Program-made: the position numbers and the translations under genes
Assembly: GCF_900205865.1 (NCBI RefSeq)
Contig: NZ_LT906662.1
Span: 2,369,411-2,433,410, forward strand
Direction: 5' to 3'
Length of the DNA: 64,000 bases
From: Thermoanaerobacterium sp. RBIITD
Lineage (GTDB): Bacteria; Bacillota; Thermoanaerobacteria; Thermoanaerobacterales; Thermoanaerobacteraceae
In this document: one piece after another, positions 45,689 through 54,832 of the stretch
How positions within the stretch are numbered: position 1 is the first letter of the stretch
Layout: every line of letters begins with the position of its first letter
The notes under the pieces: model-generated
What the model saw: only the letters and a program-made list of their open reading frames with translations
What the model was told of the DNA's origin: nothing
Database searches by the model: none

Positions 45689-47014
45689 ATGAGTAAGTTT
45701 ACAGATTCGCTTGAAGAAAAATTGATGCCTATAGCAGGTAAAATTTCTGAAAATAGGTACTTGACATCAATTCGTGATGGCTTTATGCTCGCTGTTCCAC
45801 TTATCACAATAGGTGCAGTTTTCTTGTTGCTGGCGTTTTTGCCTATACCTGGTTACTCCGATTTTATGGCAAAGACATTTGGACCAAACTGGAATACATT
45901 CTTTATGAGGCCCTTTGAGGCTACAATGTCAATAATGAGCATATTTGTAGTATTTGGCATTGCATACAGCCTCGCAGGGCATTACAAAATTGATGGTTTA
46001 AACACGGCTGCAACTGCACTTGTTGCATTTTTGATATTTACGCCGTTTATAATTAATTATACACCTGAAGGCGCTAAAAAAGCAATTGAAGTAAGTGGCG
46101 GCATACCAGTTGACTGGATGGGCTCAAAAGGTTTATTTGTTGGTATTTTAACAGCAATTTTGTCAGTGGAAATCGTAAGGTTTGTCGTAAAAAGAGGCTG
46201 GGTAATAAAGATGCCAAAAGGTGTTCCACCTGCAGTTGAAAAGGCTTTCTCTGCATTGATACCTGCGGCTATAGTCGCTATCATCATTGATGTAATAAGA
46301 ATGCTGTTTGCTATGACATCTTATGGCACAATACATCAATTTATCTACACTGTATTGCAGATACCTTTGACAAGACTTGGTGATACACTGCCTGCTACGT
46401 TGATTGCTAACTTCTTCGAAGGACTTTTCTGGTCATTTGGTATACATGGTGCAAACGTAGTTGGATCTGTTATGGGACCAATATGGTTAGCACTTGCAGC
46501 CGAGAACTTGCAGGCATTCCAAGCTGGTCACCCAGTTCCACACATCATAACACAGCAGTTCCACGATATGTACATGCTAGTAGGTGGTTCAGGAAGCACA
46601 TTAGGACTTGTACTTGCTATGCTTTTCTTCTCAAAATCAAGACAGGTTAAGACAGTTGGAAAGCTTGCTATAGTTCCAGGTTTATTTAACATCAATGAAC
46701 CGGTAATATTTGGCTTGCCAATTGTTTTGAACCCTATAATGGTTATACCATTTATATTGACACCTATGATTTTAGCTACTTTGACTTACATTGTAATGTC
46801 AATAGGTTTGGTTGGATATCCAACAGGCGTTGTAATACCATGGACTACACCACCTATTATCGGAGGACTTTTGGTCTCAGGTTTTAGTGGTGCTGTATGG
46901 CAGATAATTGAATTAGTGATTTCATTCTTCATATACTTGCCATTCTTAAGAGTTGTAGATAGGCAGTACCTTGAGCAAGAGCAAGCAATGGCTGTTGAAA
47001 GCCAAAAAGGCTGA
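45689..47014 (+). CDS. PTS system lactose/cellobiose-type EIIC permease
   Basis: A 441-residue membrane component with about ten helices. Family marks are SIRDGFMLAVPLITIGAVFL near the front, GIHGANVVGSVMGPIW, GSGSTLGLVLAML and the conserved INEPVIFGLPIVLNP segment involved in sugar binding. It translocates a beta-glucoside such as cellobiose or gentiobiose and delivers it as the 6-phosphate. The GH1 enzyme of the operon would hydrolyse the product. SD ATAAGGAGTGTTATAAA. A 16-bp hairpin follows. Confidence 0.93.
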   Translation: MSKFTDSLEEKLMPIAGKISENRYLTSIRDGFMLAVPLITIGAVFLLLAFLPIPGYSDFMAKTFGPNWNTFFMRPFEATMSIMSIFVVFGIAYSLAGHYKIDGLNTAATALVAFLIFTPFIINYTPEGAKKAIEVSGGIPVDWMGSKGLFVGILTAILSVEIVRFVVKRGWVIKMPKGVPPAVEKAFSALIPAAIVAIIIDVIRMLFAMTSYGTIHQFIYTVLQIPLTRLGDTLPATLIANFFEGLFWSFGIHGANVVGSVMGPIWLALAAENLQAFQAGHPVPHIITQQFHDMYMLVGGSGSTLGLVLAMLFFSKSRQVKTVGKLAIVPGLFNINEPVIFGLPIVLNPIMVIPFILTPMILATLTYIVMSIGLVGYPTGVVIPWTTPPIIGGLLVSGFSGAVWQIIELVISFFIYLPFLRVVDRQYLEQEQAMAVESQKG

Positions 47015-47021
47015 TATCATT

Positions 47022-47060
47022 GCAATTAGGCGGTTACAGTCGTAATCGTCTAATTGCTTT
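47022..47060 (+). terminator. Hairpin after the EIIC gene
   Basis: Sixteen-base-pair stem GCAATTAGGCGGTTAC / GTAATCGTCTAATTGC with G-U pairs and a 4-nt loop, then TTTAAACATTTTA. Likely a partial terminator that reduces expression of the following two genes. Confidence 0.7.
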
Positions 47061-47093
47061 AAACATTTTAAAAGGTGTAAGGAGATAAAATTT

Positions 47094-47603
47094 ATGAGTG
47101 TTTTGGAAGAGCTAAAAATAAGCTTGTTTATGCCTCAAAATTACAAAAGACTAAAAGGCGAATCTATAATCAAACTTCTCAGGTTTGATCTTATCTTGAC
47201 GATTTTTGGTGTAGTTTATTTAACACTTATTAAACTTATAATGTCACTATTTACAGGTAATTTTTCAGTGTTTTTAAATAGCTATTCACAACTATCATTT
47301 AAAAATATTGTATCTTCACTACTATTTCTGTATATTGGATTGATAGCATCGTCACTTGTACTATCACTTGTCTTTTATGTTGTGGCACTTCTCAAAAAGC
47401 AAAAAGAATTAAGCTATTACGATTTGATAGTTTATGCAACACATGCATTGACAATATGCGTAGTATTAGAAGAATTCTTTGGACCATTAGTGATAATATT
47501 TTCCATAGGTTATTTTTTAATATCACTAGGTGGGGAAAAATTTATCGCAAATTATGTGACTAACAAAACAAGAGGAGGAAGGAAAAATGGCAAAAGAATA
47601 TAA
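47094..47603 (+). CDS. Small integral membrane protein of the PTS operon, unknown function
   Basis: 169 residues. Strongly hydrophobic segments at about 29-52, 71-97, 111-125 and 127-143 suggest four helices, with a positively charged tail ending in RGGRKNGK. It has some likeness to DUF1189/Yip1-like small membrane proteins but I cannot name the family with confidence. SD AAGGAGATAAAATTT. Its end overlaps the start of the GH1 gene by 17 bp, so it is translated together with it and must be part of the operon. Possible roles: accessory to EIIC, or a membrane sensor. Confidence 0.7.
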   Translation: MSVLEELKISLFMPQNYKRLKGESIIKLLRFDLILTIFGVVYLTLIKLIMSLFTGNFSVFLNSYSQLSFKNIVSSLLFLYIGLIASSLVLSLVFYVVALLKKQKELSYYDLIVYATHALTICVVLEEFFGPLVIIFSIGYFLISLGGEKFIANYVTNKTRGGRKNGKRI

Positions 47604-48981
47604 ATTTCCAGAAAATTTTTGGTGGGGCTCTGCCACATCTGCAACTCAAATAGAAGGTGCTGCAAGTGAAGATGGAAAAGGTATGAATGTATGGGATTAT
47701 TGGTACAAACAGGTACCAAACCGCTTTTTTAATGGTGTTGGACCTGAAGTAACATCCGATTTTTATCACAGGTATAAAGATGACATAAGATTGATGAAAG
47801 AAATAGGGCACAATTCATTTAGATTTTCAATATCGTGGTCAAGATTGATTCCAGGTGGAGTAGGTGAAGTAAACAAGAAGGCGGTAGATTTCTACAATAA
47901 TGTAATAAATGAGCTTTTAGAAAATGGTATTATGCCTATAGCTACTTTGTTTCACTTCGATATGCCGATAGAAATGCAGCACATTGGAGGTTTTGAAAGC
48001 CGTCAAGTCTTGGAAAATTACAAAAACTATGCTAAGACATGCTTTGAGCTTTTTGGAGACAGAGTGAAAAGGTGGATTACATTTAATGAGCCCATAGTTC
48101 CAGCAGAAGGAGGATACCTTTATAACTTTCATTATCCAGACATTGTGGATTTTAAGAAAGCTATACAGGTGTGTTTCAATACGGTTTTAGCAAGTGCAAT
48201 GGTAATAAACGAATTCAGAAAATTAAATATAAAAGATGGAAAAATCGGAATTGTATTAAACCTTACTCCATCATATCCTCGGAGCAATCATCCTGCAGAT
48301 CTTAAGGCGGCAGAGATAGCTGATCTTCTCTTCAATAGAAGCTTTTTAGATCCATGTGTAAAAGGAGAATATCCTGAGAAACTTGTAGAGCTTCTAAAGA
48401 GTTACAATCATTTACCGGTGTATACTGAGGATGATCTTGAGCTTATAAAAAACAATACTGTTGACTATCTTGGAGTAAATTACTATCAGCCAAGAAGAGT
48501 CAAAGCAAAAGAAAATATGCCCAATCCATACGGCGTATTTACGCCTGACTGGTTCTTTGATGAGTACATCATGCCGGGAAGAAGAATGAATCCGTATAGA
48601 GGATGGGAGATATACGAAAAAGGTATATATGACCTACTCATAAATGTGAGGGACAACTACGGAAACATAGAGTCATATATCTCCGAAAATGGCATGGGTG
48701 TAGAGGGAGAAGAGCGCTTCATAAAAGACGGCATAATCCAAGACGATTACAGGATAGACTTTATCAAAGGCCATTTAAAATGGCTTTATAAGGCAATAGA
48801 AGAAGGATGCAACGTAAAAGGATACCACCTGTGGTCTTTCATGGATAACTGGTCATTCTTAAATGCGTATAAAAACCGCTATGGACTCGTTTCTGTGGAT
48901 TTAGCTACACAAAAAAGGACTATCAAGAAAAGTGGATATTGGTTTAAAGAGTTAGCAAAAAATAATGGATTTAGTGAATAA
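47587..48981 (+). CDS. GH1 6-phospho-beta-glucosidase
   Basis: 464 residues, complete GH1 barrel. N-terminal FPENFWWGSATSATQIEG signature; acid/base E168 in ITFNEPI; nucleophile E367 in YISENGM. In the pocket segment DNWSFLNAYKNRYGL a serine (S423) replaces the glutamate of true beta-glucosidases, and Y432 is kept, as in phospho-glycosidases; the lysine is shifted by one place (K429). Together with the PTS genes upstream this points to hydrolysis of cellobiose 6-phosphate or a similar phospho-disaccharide. Cytoplasmic. SD AGAGGAGGAAGGAAAA lies inside the preceding gene. Last gene of the operon. Confidence 0.88.
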   Translation: MAKEYKFPENFWWGSATSATQIEGAASEDGKGMNVWDYWYKQVPNRFFNGVGPEVTSDFYHRYKDDIRLMKEIGHNSFRFSISWSRLIPGGVGEVNKKAVDFYNNVINELLENGIMPIATLFHFDMPIEMQHIGGFESRQVLENYKNYAKTCFELFGDRVKRWITFNEPIVPAEGGYLYNFHYPDIVDFKKAIQVCFNTVLASAMVINEFRKLNIKDGKIGIVLNLTPSYPRSNHPADLKAAEIADLLFNRSFLDPCVKGEYPEKLVELLKSYNHLPVYTEDDLELIKNNTVDYLGVNYYQPRRVKAKENMPNPYGVFTPDWFFDEYIMPGRRMNPYRGWEIYEKGIYDLLINVRDNYGNIESYISENGMGVEGEERFIKDGIIQDDYRIDFIKGHLKWLYKAIEEGCNVKGYHLWSFMDNWSFLNAYKNRYGLVSVDLATQKRTIKKSGYWFKELAKNNGFSE

Positions 48982-49006
48982 ATTTTAATTGTTTTGTTTA
49001 TTATTT

Positions 49007-49036
49007 TGCCTTTACAAAAGTGAGGGCATTTTTTTT
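49007..49036 (+). terminator. Rho-independent terminator of the PTS operon
   Basis: Nine-base-pair stem TGCCTTTAC / GTGAGGGCA with two G-U pairs and AAAA loop, followed by a run of eight T. Confidence 0.9.
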
Positions 49037-49123
49037 ATGAGTAGATTTATAATAATTATTCAGTATTCGGGAAAAAATAAAAAATTAATGTAGAAAATAA
49101 TTTTAAAAAATTTTTATATTTAA

Positions 49124-49152
49124 GAAGGATTTTTAAAAATGACGTCGAATAT
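49124..49152 (+). promoter_or_regulatory. Sigma-H-like promoter P1 of the arabinose regulon
   Basis: GAAGGATTT (-35), 11-base spacer, GTCGAATAT (-10): matches RnAGGAwww-N11-RnnGAATww. Preceded by an A/T-rich stretch and followed 13 bp later by a perfect AraR-type palindrome. Confidence 0.6.
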
Positions 49153-49160
49153 ATTATATT

Positions 49161-49178
49161 AAGATGTACGTACAATAA
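49161..49178 (+). promoter_or_regulatory. AraR operator 1
   Basis: Contains the perfect 10-bp palindrome TGTACGTACA (49165-49174), the core of the Bacillus AraR box (ATTTGTACGTACAAAT). It lies just downstream of the first sigma-H-like promoter, where a bound repressor would block transcription. AraR is encoded at 56511. Confidence 0.85.
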
Positions 49179-49288
49179 TAAAATTATACATAAATTATAA
49201 GCACGTAGATGAAATTTCTTCATAATCGTTGATAATCTAAGAGAAGGATATCAAGCATAAAAATATTTTAAAAAAATTTAAAAATAAA

Positions 49289-49317
49289 GAAGGAATTTTA
49301 AAAAAGATGTAGAATAT
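49289..49317 (+). promoter_or_regulatory. Sigma-H-like promoter P2 of the arabinose regulon
   Basis: GAAGGAATT (-35), 11-base spacer, GTAGAATAT (-10). Near-copy of the element 165 bp upstream, including the preceding poly-A/T tract, which suggests duplication of a promoter-operator module. Confidence 0.6.
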
Positions 49318-49328
49318 ATATTAATATA

Positions 49329-49344
49329 AAATGTACGTATAAAT
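49329..49344 (+). promoter_or_regulatory. AraR operator 2
   Basis: AAATGTACGTATAAAT, one mismatch from a perfect AraR palindrome, placed 12 bp after the second promoter -10. With operator 1 it makes two sites 167 bp apart, suited to looping or independent control of each promoter. Confidence 0.8.
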
Positions 49345-49424
49345 ACAAGATATTATTTTAAATGTATATATAAGTATGAATTTGGTAATGATGAAATAAA
49401 TTTTAATTATGAAGGAGTATTTAT

Positions 49425-50909
49425 ATGTTATCCAAAATCGTTATCAATGCAGATAATAAAAAAGGCAAAATCAGTAAAAATATCTATGGCCACTTCGCTG
49501 AACATTTAGGAAAGTGTATATATGAAGGTTTTTGGGTTGGTAAAGATTCAGAAATACCCAATATAGATGGTATTCGGAAAGACGTTGTTGAAGCGTTGAA
49601 GAAAATTAAAATACCTGTATTGAGATGGCCTGGTGGATGCTTTGCAGATGAATACCATTGGAAAGACGGTATAGGACCTTATGAATCAAGACCAAAAATG
49701 ATTAATGTACATTGGGGCGGTGTAATCGAAAACAATCATTTTGGAACACATGAGTTCTTTGAATTATGTGATCTTTTGGATACAGAGCCATATATTTGCG
49801 GTAATGTTGGAAGTGGTACAGTTCAAGAGATGAGGGAATGGATAGAGTACATGACATTTGATGGAGAGTCACCAATGGCAAATTTGAGAGCCTCAAATGG
49901 GAGAAAAGAACCGTGGAAGCTTAAATACTTTGGTGTTGGTAATGAAAGCTGGGGCTGCGGAGGTAATATGCGTCCTGAATATTATGCTGATGTATATAGA
50001 AGATATTCCACCTATGTCAGGAATTTTGGCAGCAATAAGATATTTAAAATTGCTTGCGGACCTAATACAGACGATTATACTTGGACAGAAGTGTTGATGA
50101 GAGAAGCTGGAAGACTAATGGATGGTCTTAGTTTGCATTACTATACAGTACCAGGTACATGGGAAAGAAAAGGTTCAGCTACAGATTTTGATGAAGAAGA
50201 ATGGTTTATCACCATGAAGAAAGCGTTGTACATGGATGAATTAATAACAAAGCACTCTACGATAATGGATAAATATGATTCTGAAAAAAGAGTTGCATTA
50301 GTTGTAGATGAATGGGGTACATGGTATGATGTAGAACCAGGCACAAACCCGGGGTTCTTGTATCAACAAAATACAATGAGAGATGCTTTGGTTGCAGGCA
50401 TTCACTTTAGCATATTTAATAAGCATTGCGATAGAGTCAAGATGGCTAATATAGCACAGACTATAAATGTTTTACAAGCCGTAATTCTTACAGATGGAGC
50501 TAAAATGGTACTTACACCGACATATCATGTATTTGACATGTATAAAGTTCATCAAGATGCAGAATTATTAGATTTTAATATTGATACACCAGAATATATG
50601 CGTGATTCAGAACATGGTATTCCTCAAGTAACAGCAACTGTTTCTTCTGATGATAGTGGAAGAATTCATATTTCTCTGTGCAACCTAAATCCTAAAGAAT
50701 CAGTTACTGTGGAATGTGAACTTAGAGGAACAAATGTAGACAAAGCAACAGGTACAATATTAACTGCTGATGAAATGAATGCGCACAATACTTTTGACAA
50801 TCCTAATAAAGTTGTATCAGAAGAATTTGATGAAATTAAAATAATAGGCGGTAAATTGATTGTTTCAATGCCTAAAATGTCAGTCGTTACTTTAGAAGTA
50901 GAACATTAA
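49425..50909 (+). CDS. abfA: GH51 alpha-L-arabinofuranosidase
   Basis: 494 residues, standard GH51 length, no signal peptide. Acid/base E174 in [11 protein letters not shown], nucleophile E296 in [10 protein letters not shown], and the N-terminal [17 protein letters not shown] signature. The C-terminal beta domain runs from about 385. It releases L-arabinose from imported arabino- or arabinoxylo-oligosaccharides, feeding the isomerase-kinase-epimerase route downstream. SD GAAGGAGTATTTAT. It is preceded by two promoter/AraR-box modules, so repressed without arabinose. A weak hairpin with TCTTAAA/TTTAAGA follows at 50931-50947. Confidence 0.95.
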   Translation: MLSKIVINADNKKGKISKNIYGHFAEHLGKCIYEGFWVGKDSEIPNIDGIRKDVVEALKKIKIPVLRWPGGCFADEYHWKDGIGPYESRPKMINVHWGGVIENNHFGTHEFFELCDLLDTEPYICGNVGSGTVQEMREWIEYMTFDGESPMANLRASNGRKEPWKLKYFGVGNESWGCGGNMRPEYYADVYRRYSTYVRNFGSNKIFKIACGPNTDDYTWTEVLMREAGRLMDGLSLHYYTVPGTWERKGSATDFDEEEWFITMKKALYMDELITKHSTIMDKYDSEKRVALVVDEWGTWYDVEPGTNPGFLYQQNTMRDALVAGIHFSIFNKHCDRVKMANIAQTINVLQAVILTDGAKMVLTPTYHVFDMYKVHQDAELLDFNIDTPEYMRDSEHGIPQVTATVSSDDSGRIHISLCNLNPKESVTVECELRGTNVDKATGTILTADEMNAHNTFDNPNKVVSEEFDEIKIIGGKLIVSMPKMSVVTLEVEH

Positions 50910-51002
50910 ATATATAAAATTTTAAATATGTCTTAAAAATTTTAAGATTATTTTAGTTGTAACAATTTTCAATTAAATTTTTAATGATATGGAGGTATTT
51001 GT

Positions 51003-51548
51003 ATGATAAGTAAAAACGAGTATACGGAAATATGTAAAAGAACTTGTGATTATTTTAAAAAAGCGAATATTGCTCTTACAGAAAAAGAAAAAAGAGAAAT
51101 TGAAGTGGCTGACTTCGGATTAAATGATATTAATAATATTGGTCTTCAATTAGTGGTATATGTAAATAATGATAGATATTGTGCAAAAGAGATGGTGCTA
51201 TTTCCTAATCAAATTTGTCCTGAACATAAACATCCAAATATTAATAGTAAATTAGGTAAACAAGAAACGTTTCGTTGTAGGTATGGTAAGGTATATTTAT
51301 ATGTTGAAGGTGTTAAATCAAATAATTTGCATTGCAAAATTCCTGATAAATATAAGGATAGTTTTACAGCATTTCATGAAATTATATTAAATCCAGGGGA
51401 ACAGTATACAATTGAACCCGATACATTACACTGGTTTCAAGCAGATGAAGAGGGAGCAATAGTATCAGAATTTTCGTCCCATAGTGATGATTTATCGGAT
51501 ATATTTACTGATAAAAGAATAAAACGAATACCAGAAATTGGGGAATAA
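51003..51548 (+). CDS. D-lyxose isomerase (cupin family)
   Basis: 181 residues. Cupin metal ligands are visible as H75 and H77 (CPEHKHP), E88 (KQETF) and H143 (DTLHWFQ), the pattern of bacterial D-lyxose isomerases (YdaE/DUF1498 family). The reaction is D-lyxose to D-xylulose, or D-mannose to D-fructose; family members can also act on L-ribose to give L-ribulose, which would enter the arabinose pathway. SD ATGGAGGTATTTGT. The gene is more A+T-rich than abfA and araB on either side, as is its downstream neighbour, suggesting a two-gene insertion into the arabinose operon. Confidence 0.85.
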   Translation: MISKNEYTEICKRTCDYFKKANIALTEKEKREIEVADFGLNDINNIGLQLVVYVNNDRYCAKEMVLFPNQICPEHKHPNINSKLGKQETFRCRYGKVYLYVEGVKSNNLHCKIPDKYKDSFTAFHEIILNPGEQYTIEPDTLHWFQADEEGAIVSEFSSHSDDLSDIFTDKRIKRIPEIGE

Positions 51549-51570
51549 ATTTTTATGAAGGGATGATTAA

Positions 51571-52419
51571 ATGTTAGTAAGTGGTAAAAATATTCTTAAT
51601 GATGCAAAAAAGAATAAATATGCTGTTGGGGCATTTAATGTAATAAATGATGTTATGATCAGAGCTACGGTAGATGCAGCTGTTGAGCTACAATCACCAA
51701 TAATTTTAGAGTTTGCGGAAATACATTTTAAGCATTCTGATTTTGAATTAATAGCAAAAGAAGTTGTTACTATAGCTAATAGAGTTGAGATTCCTGTGGC
51801 ACTTCACCTTGATCATTGTAAAGATTTTAATAATTTTATAAAAGCGATAAAGTTTGGTTTTACTTCATTTATGTATGATGGTTCTTCATTACCATATGAA
51901 CAAAATGTTAAGATGACAAAACAAGTAACAGATATTGCACATTCATTGGGTTATTCTGTTGAAGGAGAGATAGGGCATGTTGGTGAAGGAGTAGAGTACG
52001 ATCTACCTCAAACATCGAAATTATTTACAACACCTGAAGATGCTTCGAAATTTGCTAAAGAAACTGGAATAGACTTTATGGCGGTTGCATTTGGTTCTGC
52101 TCATGGAATATATAAAAGCAAGCCAAATTTAGACATAAATTTATTGAAAAAAATTAACAATGTCGTGGATATTCTTTTAGTCTTACACGGAGGTTCAAGA
52201 CTCACTGATGATGATTTTAAAAATTGTATTAAAAATGGAATTTGTAAAATAAATTATTTTACTGAATTATCATTGATCGCAAAATATGCAATAAGGGAGT
52301 TAATAAATGATAACGATAATATAGTGGGATATCCGGAAATACTTGATGCTTCTTATAAAGTAATTAAAGAAAGAGTAAAAAATCGGATTTTATTATTTGG
52401 AAGTAATGGAATGGCGTAA
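51571..52419 (+). CDS. Class II ketose-bisphosphate/fructose-bisphosphate aldolase
   Basis: 282 residues, zinc-dependent. Catalytic D81 and zinc ligand H82 in ALHLDHCKD, EGEIGHVGE with the acidic ligand, zinc histidines H179 (VAFGSAHGIYK) and H207 (LVLHGGS). The family cleaves fructose 1,6-bisphosphate, tagatose 1,6-bisphosphate or other ketose phosphates. Only 22 bp behind the D-lyxose isomerase gene and in the same A+T-rich island, it probably handles a phosphorylated ketose from that route rather than glycolysis. SD GAAGGGATGATTAA. Exact substrate unknown. Confidence 0.85.
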   Translation: MLVSGKNILNDAKKNKYAVGAFNVINDVMIRATVDAAVELQSPIILEFAEIHFKHSDFELIAKEVVTIANRVEIPVALHLDHCKDFNNFIKAIKFGFTSFMYDGSSLPYEQNVKMTKQVTDIAHSLGYSVEGEIGHVGEGVEYDLPQTSKLFTTPEDASKFAKETGIDFMAVAFGSAHGIYKSKPNLDINLLKKINNVVDILLVLHGGSRLTDDDFKNCIKNGICKINYFTELSLIAKYAIRELINDNDNIVGYPEILDASYKVIKERVKNRILLFGSNGMA

Positions 52420-52491
52420 TAATATGAATAATTAATTACATTTGAAGTATTGAACATTACTTTTATTATGTTGTTTGAGGAGTGTTACATT

Positions 52492-54186
52492 ATGGCAAAA
52501 TTTTCAATAGGTATTGACTATGGCACAGAATCCGCAAGGGCATTGCTTTTAAATCTTGATACAGCAGAGGAAGTAGCTTCTTCAACGATGAACTATCCGC
52601 ATGGCGTCATGGATGAGAGACTTCCAGACGGGACAGTATTGCCGCAGGATTGGGCATTAGAGCATCCTGATGATTATATAGAAGTTTTGAAAAAGATAAT
52701 TCCAGATGTGATAATAAAGTCTGGAATAAATAAAGATGATGTTGTGGGGATTGGCATAGACTTTACAGCATGTACGATGCTTCCTATAAAAAAAGATGGT
52801 ACGCCTTTGTGCGATTTACCAGAATATAAATCAAATCCGCATGCATATGTTAAACTTTGGAAACATCATGCAGCTCAACCTGAAGCTAATATGTTAAATA
52901 AGATTGCTTCTGAAAGAGAAGAGGATTTCTTAGCAAGGTATGGTGGAAAGATTTCTTCTGAGTGGCTGATACCGAAGATATGGCAAATCTTAAATGAAGC
53001 TCCAGATATTTATGAAGAAGCAGATAAATTCATAGAAGCAACTGACTGGGTTATTATGAAATTAACTGGCAATGAAAGGAGAAATAGCTGTACAGCAGGT
53101 TATAAAGCGATTTGGCATAAGAGAAAGGGATACCCTTCAAAAGAATTTTTTAAAGCGTTAGATGAGAGGCTTGAAAATGTAGTAGATGAAAAGTTATCAA
53201 GAGACATATATCCTTTAGGCACAAAAGCAGGTGAATTAACTGAGGAAATGGCGGAGATGATTGGCTTAAAGCCTGGTATTGCTGTTGCTGTAGGCAATGT
53301 CGATGCACATGTTTCGCTTCCTGCAGTAGGTGTAGCATCTCCAGGAAAGATGGTTATGATAATGGGCACGTCTATATGCCATGTAGTTTTAGGGGACAAA
53401 GAAGTTGAGGTTCCGGGTATGTGTGGAGTAGTGGAAGACGGCATTGTACCAGGATATTATGGATATGAAGCTGGACAGTCAGCGGTAGGAGACATATTTG
53501 CGTGGTTTGTAGATAATTGCGTTCCAGATGATTACAAAAAAGAAGCTCAAGAAAGAGGCATATCTGTACATCAGCTTTTGACAGAAAAAGCCTCAAAGCT
53601 AAAACCGGGAGAAAGTGGCCTTTTGGCACTTGATTGGCTTAATGGAAATAGATCTGTTTTGGTTGATGCGGATCTTACTGGTTTGATTTTAGGATTGACA
53701 CTTAGAACTAAACCTGAAGAAATATACAGAGCTTTGATAGAGTCAACCGCATATGGTACACGGATGATAATAAATACATTTAATGAGTACGGCATAAAGA
53801 TAGATGAGCTTTACGCCTGTGGCGGACTTCCTGAGAAAAATCCGATGCTTATGCAGATATACGCTGATGTAACAAACTTAGAAATAAAAGTATCGAAGTC
53901 AAACCAGACGCCGGCATTAGGTGCGGCTATGTTTGGTGCGGTTGCAGCAGGAAAGGAAAATGGCGGTTTTGACAGCATATTTGAAGCAGCTAAAATCATA
54001 CCAAAGTTAAAAGACAAGACATTCAAGCCTATTTCTGAAAATGTTGAGATATATGAAAAGCTATTTCAGGAGTATAAACTGCTTCACGACTACTTTGGAA
54101 GAGGGGCAAATGATGTAATGAAGAGGCTAAAAAACATAAAAGAGGTGGTTTCAGATGTTAGAAGAGTTGAAACAACGTGTATATAA
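52492..54186 (+). CDS. araB: L-ribulokinase
   Basis: 564 residues from the ATG at 52492 (SD TGAGGAGTGTTACATT); the open frame to 52450 has no ribosome site. FGGY kinase of ribulokinase type: [16 protein letters not shown] at residues 5-20, [42 protein letters not shown], and [20 protein letters not shown]. It phosphorylates L-ribulose to L-ribulose 5-phosphate. It overlaps the araD start by 32 bp, so the two are coupled. No AraR box was seen directly upstream, so it may be read from the abfA promoters or a promoter in 52420-52480. Confidence 0.93.
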   Translation: MAKFSIGIDYGTESARALLLNLDTAEEVASSTMNYPHGVMDERLPDGTVLPQDWALEHPDDYIEVLKKIIPDVIIKSGINKDDVVGIGIDFTACTMLPIKKDGTPLCDLPEYKSNPHAYVKLWKHHAAQPEANMLNKIASEREEDFLARYGGKISSEWLIPKIWQILNEAPDIYEEADKFIEATDWVIMKLTGNERRNSCTAGYKAIWHKRKGYPSKEFFKALDERLENVVDEKLSRDIYPLGTKAGELTEEMAEMIGLKPGIAVAVGNVDAHVSLPAVGVASPGKMVMIMGTSICHVVLGDKEVEVPGMCGVVEDGIVPGYYGYEAGQSAVGDIFAWFVDNCVPDDYKKEAQERGISVHQLLTEKASKLKPGESGLLALDWLNGNRSVLVDADLTGLILGLTLRTKPEEIYRALIESTAYGTRMIINTFNEYGIKIDELYACGGLPEKNPMLMQIYADVTNLEIKVSKSNQTPALGAAMFGAVAAGKENGGFDSIFEAAKIIPKLKDKTFKPISENVEIYEKLFQEYKLLHDYFGRGANDVMKRLKNIKEVVSDVRRVETTCI

Positions 54187-54796
54187 AATGAACATGATGC
54201 TTCCTAAAAACAATTTGGTTACAATGACAAGCGGCAATGTCAGCGGAAGAGATCCTGAGACAAATCTTGTAGTCATAAAGCCCAGTGGAGTTTTGTACGA
54301 TGACATGACTCCAGATGATATGGTAGTTGTGGATTTGGATGGCAATGTGGTTGAAGGTAAGCTAAAACCATCAGTTGATACTGCTACACATCTTTACGTC
54401 TACAGACATAGAAGTGATGTGAATGGAATTGTCCATACACACTCACCGTATGCTACAAGTTTTGCAGCACTTGGCCGGTCAATTCCAGTTTATCTTACAG
54501 CTATTGCAGACGAGTTTGGATGTGCAATTCCTGTAGGACCTTATGCGAAGATTGGCGGTGAAGAGATAGGCAAAGCGATTGTTGATTATATTGGCGATAG
54601 CCCTGCAATACTGATGAAAAATCATGGGGTTTTCACAATAGGAAATACGCCGGAAGCAGCTTTAAAAGCTGCAGTGATGGTGGAAGATACGGCAAAAACT
54701 GTTCATCTAGCGTTGTTATTAGGCACTCCTGATGTGATACCAGATGAAGAAGTGAAAAGAGCCCATGAGAGATATCTTACAAAATATGGTCAATGA
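54155..54796 (+). CDS. araD: L-ribulose-5-phosphate 4-epimerase
   Basis: 213 residues, class II aldolase/adducin fold. TSGNVSGRD at the front, zinc ligands H94 and H96 (VHTHSPYA) and H157 (MKNHGVF). It converts L-ribulose 5-phosphate to D-xylulose 5-phosphate, joining arabinose to the pentose phosphate pathway. Length is a little below the 230 residues of E. coli AraD. The SD AGAGGTGG lies inside araB. The isomerase gene follows after 36 bp. Confidence 0.92.
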   Translation: MLEELKQRVYKMNMMLPKNNLVTMTSGNVSGRDPETNLVVIKPSGVLYDDMTPDDMVVVDLDGNVVEGKLKPSVDTATHLYVYRHRSDVNGIVHTHSPYATSFAALGRSIPVYLTAIADEFGCAIPVGPYAKIGGEEIGKAIVDYIGDSPAILMKNHGVFTIGNTPEAALKAAVMVEDTAKTVHLALLLGTPDVIPDEEVKRAHERYLTKYGQ

Positions 54797-54832
54797 AAAA
54801 TATGATGTGAATTTAATGAAGGAGGATTTTGC

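Noticed and set aside
49080-49344. A+T-rich repeated segments as a CRISPR or satellite array
   Set aside because: Only two imperfect copies, 165 bp apart, fully explained as promoter-operator modules.
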